From contig JAEEYQ010000024.1 in the NCBI GenBank assembly GCA_016288215.1, positions 1 to 64,000 on the forward strand: a stretch of 64,000 nt of DNA. Reading direction: 5' to 3'. The stretch is from Lentisphaeria bacterium. Lineage in GTDB: Bacteria; Verrucomicrobiota; Lentisphaeria; Oligosphaerales; Oligosphaeraceae. Positions 1-8,824 of this stretch are shown here, piece after piece (positions within the stretch are counted from its first letter, which is position 1; each line of letters starts with the position of its first letter). The notes under the pieces were generated by a model that saw nothing but the letters and a program-made list of their open reading frames with translations, ran no database searches and was not told where the DNA came from. The translations under genes and the position numbers were made by a program.

Positions 1-2
1 GC

Positions 3-533
3 GCCATCCTGTTCATCAAGCCGAACTACTGGCTGATGTTCGATGTCATGTCGCCGGAAGATGAAAAGGAACATGAATACACGTCATGGTTCCATTTCAA
101 CACAGACCAGACGCTGAAACTGGACGCCTTCAATGGCTACATCAGCGCCGATGAAAATACTGCCAACTTGCTCATCGCGCCGTTGAATCCCAACGGGTTG
201 GATGCGCAGAACCTCTGCGGGCAGGAGAAACCGGAAGTACAAGGCTGGATTCCCGCAGGCGGTTACACATGCCGCCCTGTCGCGACACCGACCTTTGTCC
301 GCAAGGCGAAAGGAACCTTCGCCGAACCATATCTGTTGTATCCTGTCAAGAAAGGCGAAGAACTGCCTGTCAAGCAGATCAACTCATTGGGTGACAACAA
401 CTTCGAAATCCTGTTCAAGGATGGTTCAAAAGACATGGTCCAATTCACGCTCGGAAAACAGGTCATCAATTCATTGAAGTGGTCGTCGCTTGACGCGAAC
501 GGCGCTTTGAAATCAAATATTATTATCGAATAA
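3..533 (+). CDS. Heparinase II/III-like polysaccharide lyase, C-terminal end (partial)
   Basis: The reading frame is open from the left edge of the window to a TAA at 531-533, so only the last ~176 residues are present. The opening segment NYWLMFDVMSPEDEKEHEYT, followed by a FHF strand, resembles the all-beta C-terminal domain of heparinase II/III-type lyases (PL12/15/17/21 clan), where a 'yWvmvD...g.H.y...fhf' stretch is typical. The catalytic alpha/alpha-toroid would lie upstream, outside the window. Such enzymes cleave uronic-acid-containing polysaccharides by beta-elimination in the periplasm or outside the cell. The substrate cannot be read from this fragment. Family call from motif style only, moderate certainty. 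Confidence 0.55.
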   Translation, partial: AILFIKPNYWLMFDVMSPEDEKEHEYTSWFHFNTDQTLKLDAFNGYISADENTANLLIAPLNPNGLDAQNLCGQEKPEVQGWIPAGGYTCRPVATPTFVRKAKGTFAEPYLLYPVKKGEELPVKQINSLGDNNFEILFKDGSKDMVQFTLGKQVINSLKWSSLDANGALKSNIIIE

Positions 534-719
534 CTGCCTTATTCGCCTGGAAGGCAACATCTGAGGTAACCGTAGCATTCAGGCCGAGGGACACGAAAAC
601 GAACGAAAAATGTAACTATTCAGAACTCCACCCCATGTGAGGCCAACCAGTTGTTATACTTGTAGAATGGCTGGAATGACAGGAGGGTGGAGGACATGTT
701 TCATAAAGGAGAATTGGCC

Positions 720-1112
720 ATGAAAGAAAGAACGGCTCCGGAGCCCCGCTGCTGGCGTTACGATTTGGGGGACGGATGGATCGCGTTGGCGGGAAAGACG
801 GATGAAGACAATGACATCCTGTCCCTGCAGACGGCTCGTCCCGCTGACTTTTGGTTTCATGTCCATGGAATGCCCGGCAGTCATGTGGTCCTGCAGGGGC
901 CGGAGGGATGTGAGCCGAGCAAGGAGCTTCTGATGCGGGCGGCGGCCATCGCCGCATGGCACAGCAAGGCGCGCTCTGGAGGAATTTGTCCCGTGTCCTG
1001 CACCCAAGTCCGCCATGTCTCCAAACCTCGCGGGGTGCCTGCAGGAACGGTGTCCATCGACCATGAGCGCAAGCTGAAGGTCCGGCCTGCCCTTCCGGAG
1101 GGCATGGAATAA
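720..1112 (+). CDS. Stand-alone NFACT-R (DUF814) RNA-binding domain protein
   Basis: A 130-residue protein made almost entirely of an NFACT-R domain. The core DFWFHVHGMPGSHVVLQGP, then an AA-rich helix with 'AAAIAAWHSKAR' and 'V.Ct.VRHVSKPRGVPAGTVSI', matches the C-terminal domain of RqcH/NEMF/FbpA proteins. In full-length RqcH this domain helps bind tRNA and the obstructed 50S subunit during Ala-tailing. The N-terminal NFACT-N and coiled-coil parts are absent here, so it cannot be a complete RqcH. Solo NFACT-R proteins are known and are predicted to bind RNA. The ATG at 720 is preferred over the upstream GTG at 687 because AAAGGAG lies 8 nt before it. It stands alone between a lyase and a convergent yegP-like gene. 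Confidence 0.8.
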   Translation: MKERTAPEPRCWRYDLGDGWIALAGKTDEDNDILSLQTARPADFWFHVHGMPGSHVVLQGPEGCEPSKELLMRAAAIAAWHSKARSGGICPVSCTQVRHVSKPRGVPAGTVSIDHERKLKVRPALPEGME

Positions 1113-1230
1113 AGCTTTTGTGAATAGGTTTATTCTGAATAACAGAAATATATCTAAGTATATATATTGCAAATACTTACATAAACAAAGTTGCAGGTCA
1201 TGGAATTCTGCATACACGATGGCCAGAGAC

Positions 1231-1271
1231 AAAAAAGGAAGCGAAAAAGGCCATAGACCCCTTTCGCTTCC
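1231..1271 (-). terminator. Rho-independent terminator of the yegP-like gene
   Basis: On the minus strand a GGAAGCGAAAGG arm pairs with CCTTTTTCGCTTCC (2-nt bulge) and is followed directly by six T. It lies 26 nt past the stop of the minus-strand YegP-like gene, in the right orientation to end it. Confidence 0.8.
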
Positions 1272-1296
1272 CGTAGTCGGCTGTTTCGTTCAGACC

Positions 1297-1626
1297 TTAC
1301 GCCTCAACGATGGGGGCTTCCGGAGCATTCTTCTTGACAGAGGCGATGCCCTTTTCCAAAGCGGCCTTCGTCGGATAGGTTTCGCTCTTGCCGATGACCT
1401 GGGCATTGGCGGCTTTCAGCACGAAGTACTGCTTGCCTTTGGCGTCTTCGCGGACTTCAAAGCGCTTGTCCTCCAACGCGTTCTTCTTGACGGAAGCGAT
1501 GCCGCGTTTTGCATAGGCAATCGCCTTGTACTGCTGGCTGGTGAGGATGATTTCTCCATTTCCAGCCTTCAGATTGAACAGGTACTTGTTGTTTGCGGTC
1601 ACTTTCAGCTCGAATTTTGCTGCCAT
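1297..1626 (-). CDS. YegP/DUF1508 family protein (UPF0339)
   Basis: A 109-residue protein with two tandem DUF1508 repeats. The first begins MAAKFELKVTANNKYLFNLK and contains 'GNGEIILTSQQY....A..GIASVKKNA'. The second starts 'KRFEVREDAKGKQYFVLKAANAQVIG' and ends again in 'GIASVKKNAPEA'. This matches YegP, a small beta-rich protein of unknown biochemical role found widely in bacteria. The start at 1626 is chosen because AGGAG sits 8 nt upstream; the ATG six bases earlier would be only 2 nt from that site. It is monocistronic, with its own terminator downstream. Confidence 0.88.
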   Translation of the reverse strand: MAAKFELKVTANNKYLFNLKAGNGEIILTSQQYKAIAYAKRGIASVKKNALEDKRFEVREDAKGKQYFVLKAANAQVIGKSETYPTKAALEKGIASVKKNAPEAPIVEA

Positions 1627-1889
1627 GGTCATGTCTCCTGTCAAGCTCAGGTTGTTATTCGCCGCCTCACGCGAGACGGAACAGAGTCAACTATACAATG
1701 CCGATACCTCCATGTCAACTGCACAACTCCATATTGTTAGCCAATTTCAACATTTTTTCCCATGAAAAATGCGATGCATGCATATGGAAACGGCGGGAGG
1801 ATGCTATATTATTCTGTGACCATCGGGTCATCGGCTCTCGTTGGCGCTTCGGTCGAGAGGCGTCGCATATATGTAATAGGATATAAAGA

Positions 1890-4745
1890 ATGAAGTTTCC
1901 GTGGTTTTGTGCAAGAGTGGTCATCGGCCTCCTGCTGACGGCTCTTCCTCTGTTTTCATCGCTCCTAGACTCCGGTGATGTCTGGAACGTGCTGGACACG
2001 CAGGCGAAGGGCCTTCCCAAAGAGCGCATGACGTGGAACGCGGCGCAGGCTTTTCCCTACACGCCGTTGACCCAAGAGGAGGAGAGCCGGGGCTTTCGTC
2101 TGACGGCCATCGACATGAACTGCAACTGGCGGAAGGCCTTCGTCTGGCGGCAGCCGCAGCTTGAGCCATGCATGGAGCTGATCACCGCCCGCGGCGAATA
2201 CACGACAGGCTGCCTCGGCATCTTCTTCAGCCGCGACCTTCCCCGTGCAACGCTCTCCGCCTCAGAGCTTTCCGCAAACGACGGCAGCCGCATCGCCGCG
2301 TCGAACGTCCATTTCCTCCAGATTGCCCCCTATGGGAGCACACCGCGTTTTCAATATGCGCAACTCCTTTGGAATCCGGAACTTGAAGATATAAAAGCAG
2401 GCGACATGATGGGCATTGTCACGATGGTGCAGGTGCCGAAGGATGCCCGCGGCGGGCTCTATCACGGCACCCTCACGGTGACGGCCGACGGCCAGACGGC
2501 CACCCTCGATCTGGCACTGCGCGTGGCGGACTTCACTCTTCCCGACGTCGGCGTCTTCGGCTTCTATCTGTGCGGCAACCTCTACCGCGAGGGCTCCGCA
2601 TGGAACTGCAACCAGAAGGACTTCGCCAAAGGTGAAAGCCTCAACCGCTATTTCCGCTTCTACAGAACCCGCCGCTTCAATTCCGTCTCCCTCTACGACA
2701 ATCGTCCGGACCTCCGCTTTGTCAATGGAAAGGTCACAGGCTATTTTGAGGACGCCGCCGCCATCGCCCAGGCGATGAAGGCCGCCGGACTCCCCAACGC
2801 TCTCATCACCTATGACATGCGAGATGTGGGCTATTGGTGCAATGCCGTCGCCATCCGTCTGAAGGAACTGGGCGGCCAGGCGCCGCAGGGGGACATCGGC
2901 ATCACCATGGCCAACGAGAAGCCCGATGACAAGAATCCCTATTCGGAAAAGGCGAAGGAGCTCTACGCGGAGGCGCTGCGGCTACTTCTGAAACAGGCGG
3001 AGACGGAGCAGTGGCCAAGGCTCCTTGTCTTTGCGGATGAGGAACTTGGAAATCAGTTCCCGCTGAAGGTCAACAACTATGAAAGCTTCATGCCCGTCAT
3101 CATGGGCGTCTGCCCCGAAAAGGCCCTGGTCATTGACAACGGCATCGGCTGGGGCCGCACCACCGCCACGGAATACGCCCTGAGGGACGGCGTCCGCCAT
3201 CGTCAGTACAACAGCTGGACGGATGAATCGCTGGCGCTCGCCGCGCGGGACGGCGCGGAGGTCTATTCCTTCAACTACAGCGGCACGCGCTTCACCAATG
3301 GCTTCGTGCAAATCCGCCTCGGTTCTCTCGGTCATCATCAGTGGGCTGATTTGTGGGACGCCGACAACTATCAGTGGCAGTACAGCCGCCTCTCCGAAGC
3401 GGGGGTCGTCACCTCGCTGACCATGGAGAAAATGCATGAAGGCGGCGTGGACTATGCCGCCTGCCTCTACCTGAAACAGCTTGCGGAGGAAGCCGCCGTC
3501 AAAGGGGATGCCAAGTCGGCCGCGATGGCGGCGGCGGCGCTGCGGGACGTCAGCGGTGATCTTTCCGTCAACCACACGACCGCCCAAAATGAGTCCTTCC
3601 TCTTTTCAGACGCCAATCTGAACGCGCGCCGCTGGCATGTGTTCAACGCCATTGACGCCTTGCTGAAGACGAGGGGCGAGGCGGCTCCCGCCGCCGCTGC
3701 GGCTGGCCAGCCGTCCATCCATCTGCAGCCGGCCAGTCGGCCCGCGCTGCCCAACAACGACTATGTCCTGAAGCTTCAGAACCAGCGGGAGGGAACCATC
3801 ACGCAGGAGGCCGCCGCCACGGAGCCGTTCTGGGGCGACCTCATCGGGCCGCTGACCCACCTGACGGAATACGAGGCGCAGCTCCGTGCCTTCTGCAGCA
3901 GCGAAGACGAGTTCCGAAGCAAAAACGCGCCGAGCTACTCCGTCGCGCGGCTGGCCAGCCTTCCGGAGGGCCTTGCCATCAGCACCGCCGCCAACCATGC
4001 GATGCCGCAGTCGCCCTACCGCTATGAACGCAAGGACGATGACGGCGACATGTGGCAGGACGACAGCTGGGAATTCTTCTTCAATCTGCCGGAAGGCAAA
4101 GCCTGCCACCTGATGTACAACTCCGCCGGCGCCAAAGTCTTCCTGAACACAGGCGTCGTCATTCCCGCGAAGGACATCCAGAGCTATGTCAAATGGCCCT
4201 TCAATGCGTCAGGCGGCACCGTCAACAAGCTGCTGATTCCATGGAAATACTTCGGGCTGAACCGTCAACCGATGGGGGGAACCGTCTGGGAGTTCAATGT
4301 CGGCCGTGAAATGCACACGAACCGCACGGAAAAGGAGGCTCCCATGAGCTGGGCCCGCCTTGCCACGAGTTTTCATGAATCCGACAAATGGGGCCGCCTC
4401 GTGTTCACCGACGACGGTGCCGCCGTCGTGGACGTCCCTCCCTCTCTGCTTGTCCAGCCGAACATTGCGCGCCTTTTCACCAGCGGGCAGTCCATCCGCT
4501 TTGACATGGAGGCGCGGCCCGGCAGCGCGACGGCGCTGGCCTTCCGCGCTGTTCTCCGCCACCCCGCCACGGGCCGTGAAATCGCTCTTCCAGCGCAGCC
4601 GCTTCCTGTCGGAGCGGTGGAAATGATTCTTTTCACGGAGGGACTGGAATGCGGCGACTGGATGATGGAATGCACTATCGATGGGCAGAAGTCATTGGAG
4701 TCCAATATAATGCGATTCACGATTCTGCCCACGCCATGGCGGTAG
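1890..4745 (+). CDS. Secreted DUF4091/GH123-like glycosidase with CBM9-like domain
   Basis: A 951-residue protein with an N-terminal hydrophobic signal segment (residues ~8-28). A beta-rich N-terminal domain (~40-220, ending 'LRVADFTLPDVGVFGF') leads into a TIM-barrel region containing 'LLVFADEELGN' (near residue 380). The adjacent Asp-Glu pair is the kind used by GH123-type, substrate-assisted hexosaminidases and by DUF4091 proteins. The C-terminal part (~640-860) looks like a CBM9/DOMON-like carbohydrate-binding domain: 'DMWQDDSWEFFF', 'LLIPWKYFGL', 'VWEFNVGREMHTNR', 'FHESDKWGRLVF'. A terminal Ig-like strand set follows. Probable role is glycan hydrolysis in the periplasm or outside the cell; the substrate is unknown. 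It heads a tight run with the next three genes (gaps of 16 and 15 bp, then an overlap). Confidence 0.65.
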   Translation: MKFPWFCARVVIGLLLTALPLFSSLLDSGDVWNVLDTQAKGLPKERMTWNAAQAFPYTPLTQEEESRGFRLTAIDMNCNWRKAFVWRQPQLEPCMELITARGEYTTGCLGIFFSRDLPRATLSASELSANDGSRIAASNVHFLQIAPYGSTPRFQYAQLLWNPELEDIKAGDMMGIVTMVQVPKDARGGLYHGTLTVTADGQTATLDLALRVADFTLPDVGVFGFYLCGNLYREGSAWNCNQKDFAKGESLNRYFRFYRTRRFNSVSLYDNRPDLRFVNGKVTGYFEDAAAIAQAMKAAGLPNALITYDMRDVGYWCNAVAIRLKELGGQAPQGDIGITMANEKPDDKNPYSEKAKELYAEALRLLLKQAETEQWPRLLVFADEELGNQFPLKVNNYESFMPVIMGVCPEKALVIDNGIGWGRTTATEYALRDGVRHRQYNSWTDESLALAARDGAEVYSFNYSGTRFTNGFVQIRLGSLGHHQWADLWDADNYQWQYSRLSEAGVVTSLTMEKMHEGGVDYAACLYLKQLAEEAAVKGDAKSAAMAAAALRDVSGDLSVNHTTAQNESFLFSDANLNARRWHVFNAIDALLKTRGEAAPAAAAAGQPSIHLQPASRPALPNNDYVLKLQNQREGTITQEAAATEPFWGDLIGPLTHLTEYEAQLRAFCSSEDEFRSKNAPSYSVARLASLPEGLAISTAANHAMPQSPYRYERKDDDGDMWQDDSWEFFFNLPEGKACHLMYNSAGAKVFLNTGVVIPAKDIQSYVKWPFNASGGTVNKLLIPWKYFGLNRQPMGGTVWEFNVGREMHTNRTEKEAPMSWARLATSFHESDKWGRLVFTDDGAAVVDVPPSLLVQPNIARLFTSGQSIRFDMEARPGSATALAFRAVLRHPATGREIALPAQPLPVGAVEMILFTEGLECGDWMMECTIDGQKSLESNIMRFTILPTPWR

Positions 4746-4761
4746 GGAGGTCGCATCCACG

Positions 4762-5982
4762 ATGGATAACGGAATGGCTAACGTGAACTCAACATGCGGA
4801 CAGAACGGCGCCGGCCCTCAATGGCGGCTATCCCATGACGCCTACCCAAGGGGCGACAGGACACGACACATCGTTTCGATTGCCGTCATCATGGGGCTGG
4901 CCGTGGCCTGCCTTGAAGTTGTAATGGGTTGCAGGACAATGACTTGCAATGACGCCAAGCCTGCGTTGTCCGTTGCCGTCGCCTTTCCTGAAACAGCGGG
5001 AGGACGCATCGTCCTGCCATTGCCGGTGACCATTCAGCCGGAGGGTGGGGAGCCAGCGGCGGAACCGCCAGCCGATCATGAGGCGTTGCCTGTGGCGATC
5101 GCCAAACCGTTGGCTGACTATCTGGCCTATTGGAGAAAATTGGCTAATGCCCTGCTGGAGAATGATTTGGAGCATGCCACGCTGTTTGGGAAAATCACGG
5201 AGGAGCATTTTGCCGAATCCGGCATCTTTTTGGATGTTGCTCTGACGGAGGCACTTAAGGCAAATGCCTCGGAGCAAATTCGTAAACAATTGGAAATAAG
5301 GATGTTACAACATCAGTGCATGATGCGGCTCACCCAGGCTGTCGCCGGCCAAAAGGATATGGACAGCACGCCGACGGCCATGCGGCAAAGCATCCGCTCC
5401 AGCCGTCTGCTCCATGCCTGTCGCCAACATGCCAGCCAGGCTCTTGACCCCTTCCTTCCCGTCATGGACGCATGGGAGCGGGAAAGCCCCCAGCCGGATC
5501 CGGCTGGCATCCAATGGAGTCTCCTCTTTGAGCAGGCCACCGCCCTGCGTCCCGTGGCAGACAGCTGGCTGTGCCTTCGAACACACGATGACCTCAATTC
5601 CGAGCTTGCCGCCAGAACCTTGGACCAATGGCGGGAGGACAATCGGGTTAAGCCAGTGCTGTTCAGTCACTTGAATTTGGAACCTCCGGAAACGCTCTGG
5701 CTGGTGCAGGTTTTTCTTCCGCCGCCGGAGCTGGCCGACCCCGCGCCACTTTTCCTCAATTTTCATGATGTCTCGGCGTCCTGCCAAGTTTGGTTAGACG
5801 GAAAACCTTGCGGGGGAAAGACTTCGGAAAATCCGGAGTCCTTCCGGGTTCCGTTGGGGACCCTTTCGCCAAAGGAACCTCAAGAGCATCTTCTGTGTCT
5901 GAAAATCACGGTTTCCAATCCATCTCCATGTCCATTGCGCCGTCCTTGGCTCTCATCCGCCAGGCCTTCCGCGGCGCCCTAA
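4762..5982 (+). CDS. Unknown membrane-anchored or lipoprotein with GH2-like jelly-roll tail
   Basis: A 406-residue protein I do not recognise. Residues ~35-57 form one hydrophobic segment (HIVSIAVIMGLAVACLEVVMGC), which could be a TM anchor or, with VMGC, a weak lipobox. A Pro/Glu-rich linker follows, then a helical region (~95-265) rich in Leu, Ala and Gln. The last ~130 residues ('ETLWLVQVFLPPPELA...APLFLNFHDVSASCQVWLDGKPCG...') resemble the sugar-binding jelly roll of GH2 enzymes ('...vWvNGk..G...'). The protein lacks a catalytic barrel. GGGAGG lies about 11 nt before the chosen ATG. It sits 16 bp after the glycosidase-like gene and 15 bp before ddl, so it is probably cotranscribed. An envelope role is inference. 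Confidence 0.5.
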   Translation: MDNGMANVNSTCGQNGAGPQWRLSHDAYPRGDRTRHIVSIAVIMGLAVACLEVVMGCRTMTCNDAKPALSVAVAFPETAGGRIVLPLPVTIQPEGGEPAAEPPADHEALPVAIAKPLADYLAYWRKLANALLENDLEHATLFGKITEEHFAESGIFLDVALTEALKANASEQIRKQLEIRMLQHQCMMRLTQAVAGQKDMDSTPTAMRQSIRSSRLLHACRQHASQALDPFLPVMDAWERESPQPDPAGIQWSLLFEQATALRPVADSWLCLRTHDDLNSELAARTLDQWREDNRVKPVLFSHLNLEPPETLWLVQVFLPPPELADPAPLFLNFHDVSASCQVWLDGKPCGGKTSENPESFRVPLGTLSPKEPQEHLLCLKITVSNPSPCPLRRPWLSSARPSAAP

Positions 5983-5997
5983 CCCCCGGAGTCTGCC

Positions 5998-7071
5998 ATG
6001 TCCCTTCCCATTGTCTGCATCTTGTGCGGTGGCCAGTCCACGGAACATGAGGTGTCTCTCCTCTCCGCCATCAACGTCTTTTCGGCCATCAACCGCAGCC
6101 ATTACACCCCCATGATCGTGGGCGTGGACAAGGATGGGCTGTGGCGACTGTATCCCGATGGCGACTTCTGTCTGAACAGCGGTGACCCAAGTGCCATCTC
6201 ATTGAACCCCAATGGGTTGGATGTGTTTCCCGTCCATTCGGCAAAAGGCAATTATCTGATGGAGCTTCAAAGTGGAAAGACCCATCCCTTTGATGTCATC
6301 TTTCCGGTCATGCACGGCGCCAATGGCGAAGACGGTGCCATGCAGGGGCTTTGCCAGATTTTGAACAGCCCCTGCGTCGGCTGTGACATGTTCAGCTCCG
6401 CCGCCTGCATGGACAAGGACATCGCCAAACAGCTTCTCGCCTGCCAGGGCATCCGCGTGGCCCCCGGCCAGGTTCTGCACCGCACACGGCCATTGCCCAA
6501 TTTGCAGCAGCTGATTGATGAATACGGGCTTCCTATTTTTGTAAAGCCTTCTCGTGCAGGATCTTCCGTAGGCGTCTCCAAGGCGGGCAGTTTGGAGGAG
6601 CTGCAGGCCGCCATTGAAGAGGCCTTCCGATACGACAGCAAGGTGTTGGTGGAACGGCGCATCGTGGGGCGGGAAATTGAATGCGCCGTCCTGGGCAACC
6701 TGAACCCCTTTGCCGCCGTGCCCGGAGAAATCATCCCCAAGCGGGATTTCTACTCGTACGAGGCCAAATACATAGACGAAGACGGCGCCACCCTGTGCGC
6801 TCCCGCCCCTTTGACCGAAGACGAGACCGCCGCCGTGCAGAAGCTGGCGGTGGATGCCTTCCGCATCCTCGGCTGCCGCGGCATGGCCCGCGTGGATTTC
6901 TTCCTGCAGCCTGGCGGGACCTGGGTCCTCAACGAGCTGAACACCATCCCTGGCTTCACTCGCATCAGCATGTTCCCCCGCCTCATGCAGCTCTCCGGCC
7001 TCAGCTATGATGAATTGGTGGACAAGCTCATTGCATTGAGTCTGGAAGTCCCTGTGTCTCAATTCAAATGA
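5998..7071 (+). CDS. ddl: D-alanine--D-alanine ligase
   Basis: Joins two D-Ala with ATP to make the dipeptide used by MurF in peptidoglycan synthesis (cytosol). A 357-residue protein, normal family length. Visible hallmarks are 'ILCGGQSTEHEVSLLSAINV' at the N-terminus, 'PVMHGANGEDGAMQGL', the ATP-grasp 'LPIFVKPSRAGSSVGVSK', 'EREIECAVLG'-type strands, and 'RVDFFLQPGGTWVLNELNTIPGFT' with the metal-binding Glu/Asn. GGAG lies 6 nt before the ATG. The stop overlaps the start of the next gene (ATGA), so the two are translationally coupled. Confidence 0.95.
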   Translation: MSLPIVCILCGGQSTEHEVSLLSAINVFSAINRSHYTPMIVGVDKDGLWRLYPDGDFCLNSGDPSAISLNPNGLDVFPVHSAKGNYLMELQSGKTHPFDVIFPVMHGANGEDGAMQGLCQILNSPCVGCDMFSSAACMDKDIAKQLLACQGIRVAPGQVLHRTRPLPNLQQLIDEYGLPIFVKPSRAGSSVGVSKAGSLEELQAAIEEAFRYDSKVLVERRIVGREIECAVLGNLNPFAAVPGEIIPKRDFYSYEAKYIDEDGATLCAPAPLTEDETAAVQKLAVDAFRILGCRGMARVDFFLQPGGTWVLNELNTIPGFTRISMFPRLMQLSGLSYDELVDKLIALSLEVPVSQFK

Positions 7072-8156
7072 AGTCTGGCTTCTCTTTGCTTGTCAAGCCG
7101 GTTTCGTGGCATTGCAATCTGCGTTGCCGCTATTGCTTCTATCTTTCCCGAAGCGCCGTCTTCGGCCAGGCCTCCCGTCGGATGGACCTTCCGGTTCTGG
7201 AGGCCATGCTGCGGCGCTTTGCCGCCTCTAAAATGCCCTGTCACCGCATGGACTGGCAGGGCGGCGAACCCACTTTGGCCGGTCTGGACTTCTTCGAGGC
7301 CGTTTGCCGTCTCCAACGGCAGCTTTTCCCAGTCAGTTCGAATGTAGTCAACTCCTTGCAAACCAATGGGTTGCTTATCGATGACCAGTGGGCGGAGCTG
7401 CTTGCGCAAAAGCGGTTTTTGGTGGGCGTCAGCCTGGATGGGCCGGAGCCGTTCCATGATCAGTACCGACGGACCGAGGCGGGAGGCGGCAGCCACGCCC
7501 AGGTTCTGGCTGGGGTGAAGGCTCTCCTGCGTCATCAGGTCATGGTCAACGTTTTGACCGTGGTCTCCGCCGCCAATGTCCAGGAGCCGGAGACCCTTTT
7601 CCATCATTTTGGCGAACTGGGCCTTCATCATCAACAATACATTGAATGCGCTGACATGTCTTGCGATGGAAACCGTCTGCCATGGGCCATTTCGGCGGAG
7701 CAGTGGGGCGACTTCCTCTGCCGCCTCTTCGATGTCTGGTACATCCATGGTCGCGGAGAGATTCATATCCGCCTGTTCGATTCCATCCTCAGTCGTCTGG
7801 CCACTGGAATCCCCTCGCTTTGCGCCATGGGAGGGGATTGCCGTCACTATTTCGTCGTGGAGCAGGACGGCTCCGTCTACCCCTGCGATTTCCATGTGTC
7901 TACGGAATCCTGTCTTGGAAATGTCATGGAGCATGATTTCCGCACGCTGCAGCAGCAAAGGGCCTATGTGGACTTCGGCCGCCAGAAGGCTCCTGTCCAT
8001 GAGGACTGCCGTTCCTGCCGCTGGCTTCCCCTGTGCATGGGGGACTGTCCGCGGAACCGCGGCGTCCATGGCAAGTCTCGGCTTTGCACCGGCTGGAAGC
8101 AGTTCTACGGCCACACCATCGCCCGCTTCGAGCAGCTGGCCGACGCTGTGAAATGA
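7068..8156 (+). CDS. Anaerobic sulfatase-maturating enzyme (radical SAM/SPASM)
   Basis: Oxidises a Cys or Ser in type I sulfatases to formylglycine under anaerobic conditions. The N-terminus carries the radical SAM cluster motif C16-x3-C20-x2-C23 ('HCNLRCRYCFYL'), then 'MDWQGGEPTLAG'. The C-terminal half has the SPASM cysteines: 'CAMGGDCRHYFVVEQDGSVYPCD', 'CLGN' and 'CRSCRWLPLCMGDCPRNR', as in anSME/AslB proteins. The length of 362 residues is slightly short for the family (370-400). It overlaps ddl by 4 bp. No sulfatase gene is present in this window, so its clients must lie elsewhere. Sulfatase maturation is a frequent need in glycan-degrading Lentisphaerota. Confidence 0.88.
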   Translation: MKSGFSLLVKPVSWHCNLRCRYCFYLSRSAVFGQASRRMDLPVLEAMLRRFAASKMPCHRMDWQGGEPTLAGLDFFEAVCRLQRQLFPVSSNVVNSLQTNGLLIDDQWAELLAQKRFLVGVSLDGPEPFHDQYRRTEAGGGSHAQVLAGVKALLRHQVMVNVLTVVSAANVQEPETLFHHFGELGLHHQQYIECADMSCDGNRLPWAISAEQWGDFLCRLFDVWYIHGRGEIHIRLFDSILSRLATGIPSLCAMGGDCRHYFVVEQDGSVYPCDFHVSTESCLGNVMEHDFRTLQQQRAYVDFGRQKAPVHEDCRSCRWLPLCMGDCPRNRGVHGKSRLCTGWKQFYGHTIARFEQLADAVK

Positions 8157-8311
8157 ACATGCACGATGGCAATGTCAACGGATGCGCAGGAGCCCGTCTT
8201 TCCCTGCCAATCGCTGAGGGATTACCTGGAGAATTGCATTTTATGAAAAAAGATGGTCTGGCGGTTTGTAATCTGCGAAACGTAGATTAAGTTAAGTTCA
8301 TTGTTTTCGAT

Positions 8312-8398
8312 GCCGGAGTGGCGGAATTGGCAGACGCGCTGCGTTCAGGTCGCAGTGATCGCAAGGTCGTGGGGGTTCAAATCCCTTCTCCGGTACCA
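8312..8398 (+). tRNA. tRNA-Leu (anticodon CAG), copy 1
   Basis: An 87-nt class II tRNA with encoded CCA. The anticodon stem is CTGCG/CGCAG with loop TTCAGGT, giving CAG for codon CUG. A long variable arm (GATC-GCAA-GGTC, one T-G wobble) and the T arm GTGGGGGTTCAAATCCC (G-rich 5' side) are present. The acceptor GCCGGAG pairs with CTCCGGT, so the first pair is G-U. Confidence 0.95.
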
Positions 8399-8453
8399 TC
8401 ACCAACCTCCTGAACAGGGTTCATGGATGATGGCCGGTCAACGAAAACATACT

Positions 8454-8540
8454 GCCGGAGTGGCGGAATTGGCAGACGCGCTGCGTTCAGGTCGCAGTGA
8501 CCGCAAGGTCGTGGGGGTTCAAATCCCTTCTCCGGTACCA
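8454..8540 (+). tRNA. tRNA-Leu (anticodon CAG), copy 2
   Basis: Identical to the first copy except for one base in the variable arm (GACC instead of GATC), which turns a wobble into a Watson-Crick pair. The two genes are 55 nt apart and probably share a transcript that ends at the terminator just downstream. Confidence 0.95.
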
Positions 8541-8555
8541 TTGGGATTCTCCTTG

Positions 8556-8590
8556 AAGGCACATTCTTTTGAGTGTGCCTTTTGCTTTTT
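8556..8590 (+). terminator. Rho-independent terminator after the tRNA-Leu pair
   Basis: AAGGCACA...TGTGCCTT hairpin (arms 8556-8563 and ~8574-8581) followed by TTTTGCTTTTT, starting 16 nt after the second tRNA-Leu. Confidence 0.8.
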
Positions 8591-8824
8591 GGGGCATTGT
8601 TCAGCTCCCTGATGGACTGCGAAACCCGTTGCCATGGCATATGCTTCACAAGGCCCTGAAATGACGGCCATTCCCCTTTCTTCTGGCCATGGACAAGTTT
8701 TGCAGGCTGGCCATTTGCCAAGTGGTCATCATCAGATTATCTTACAGATTGCGTTCAAATGGAAGAAAACGAAACGGATAGGGCTTTCACGATAAATCTT
8801 CATTATCCATTCAGGAGCAAGGAC

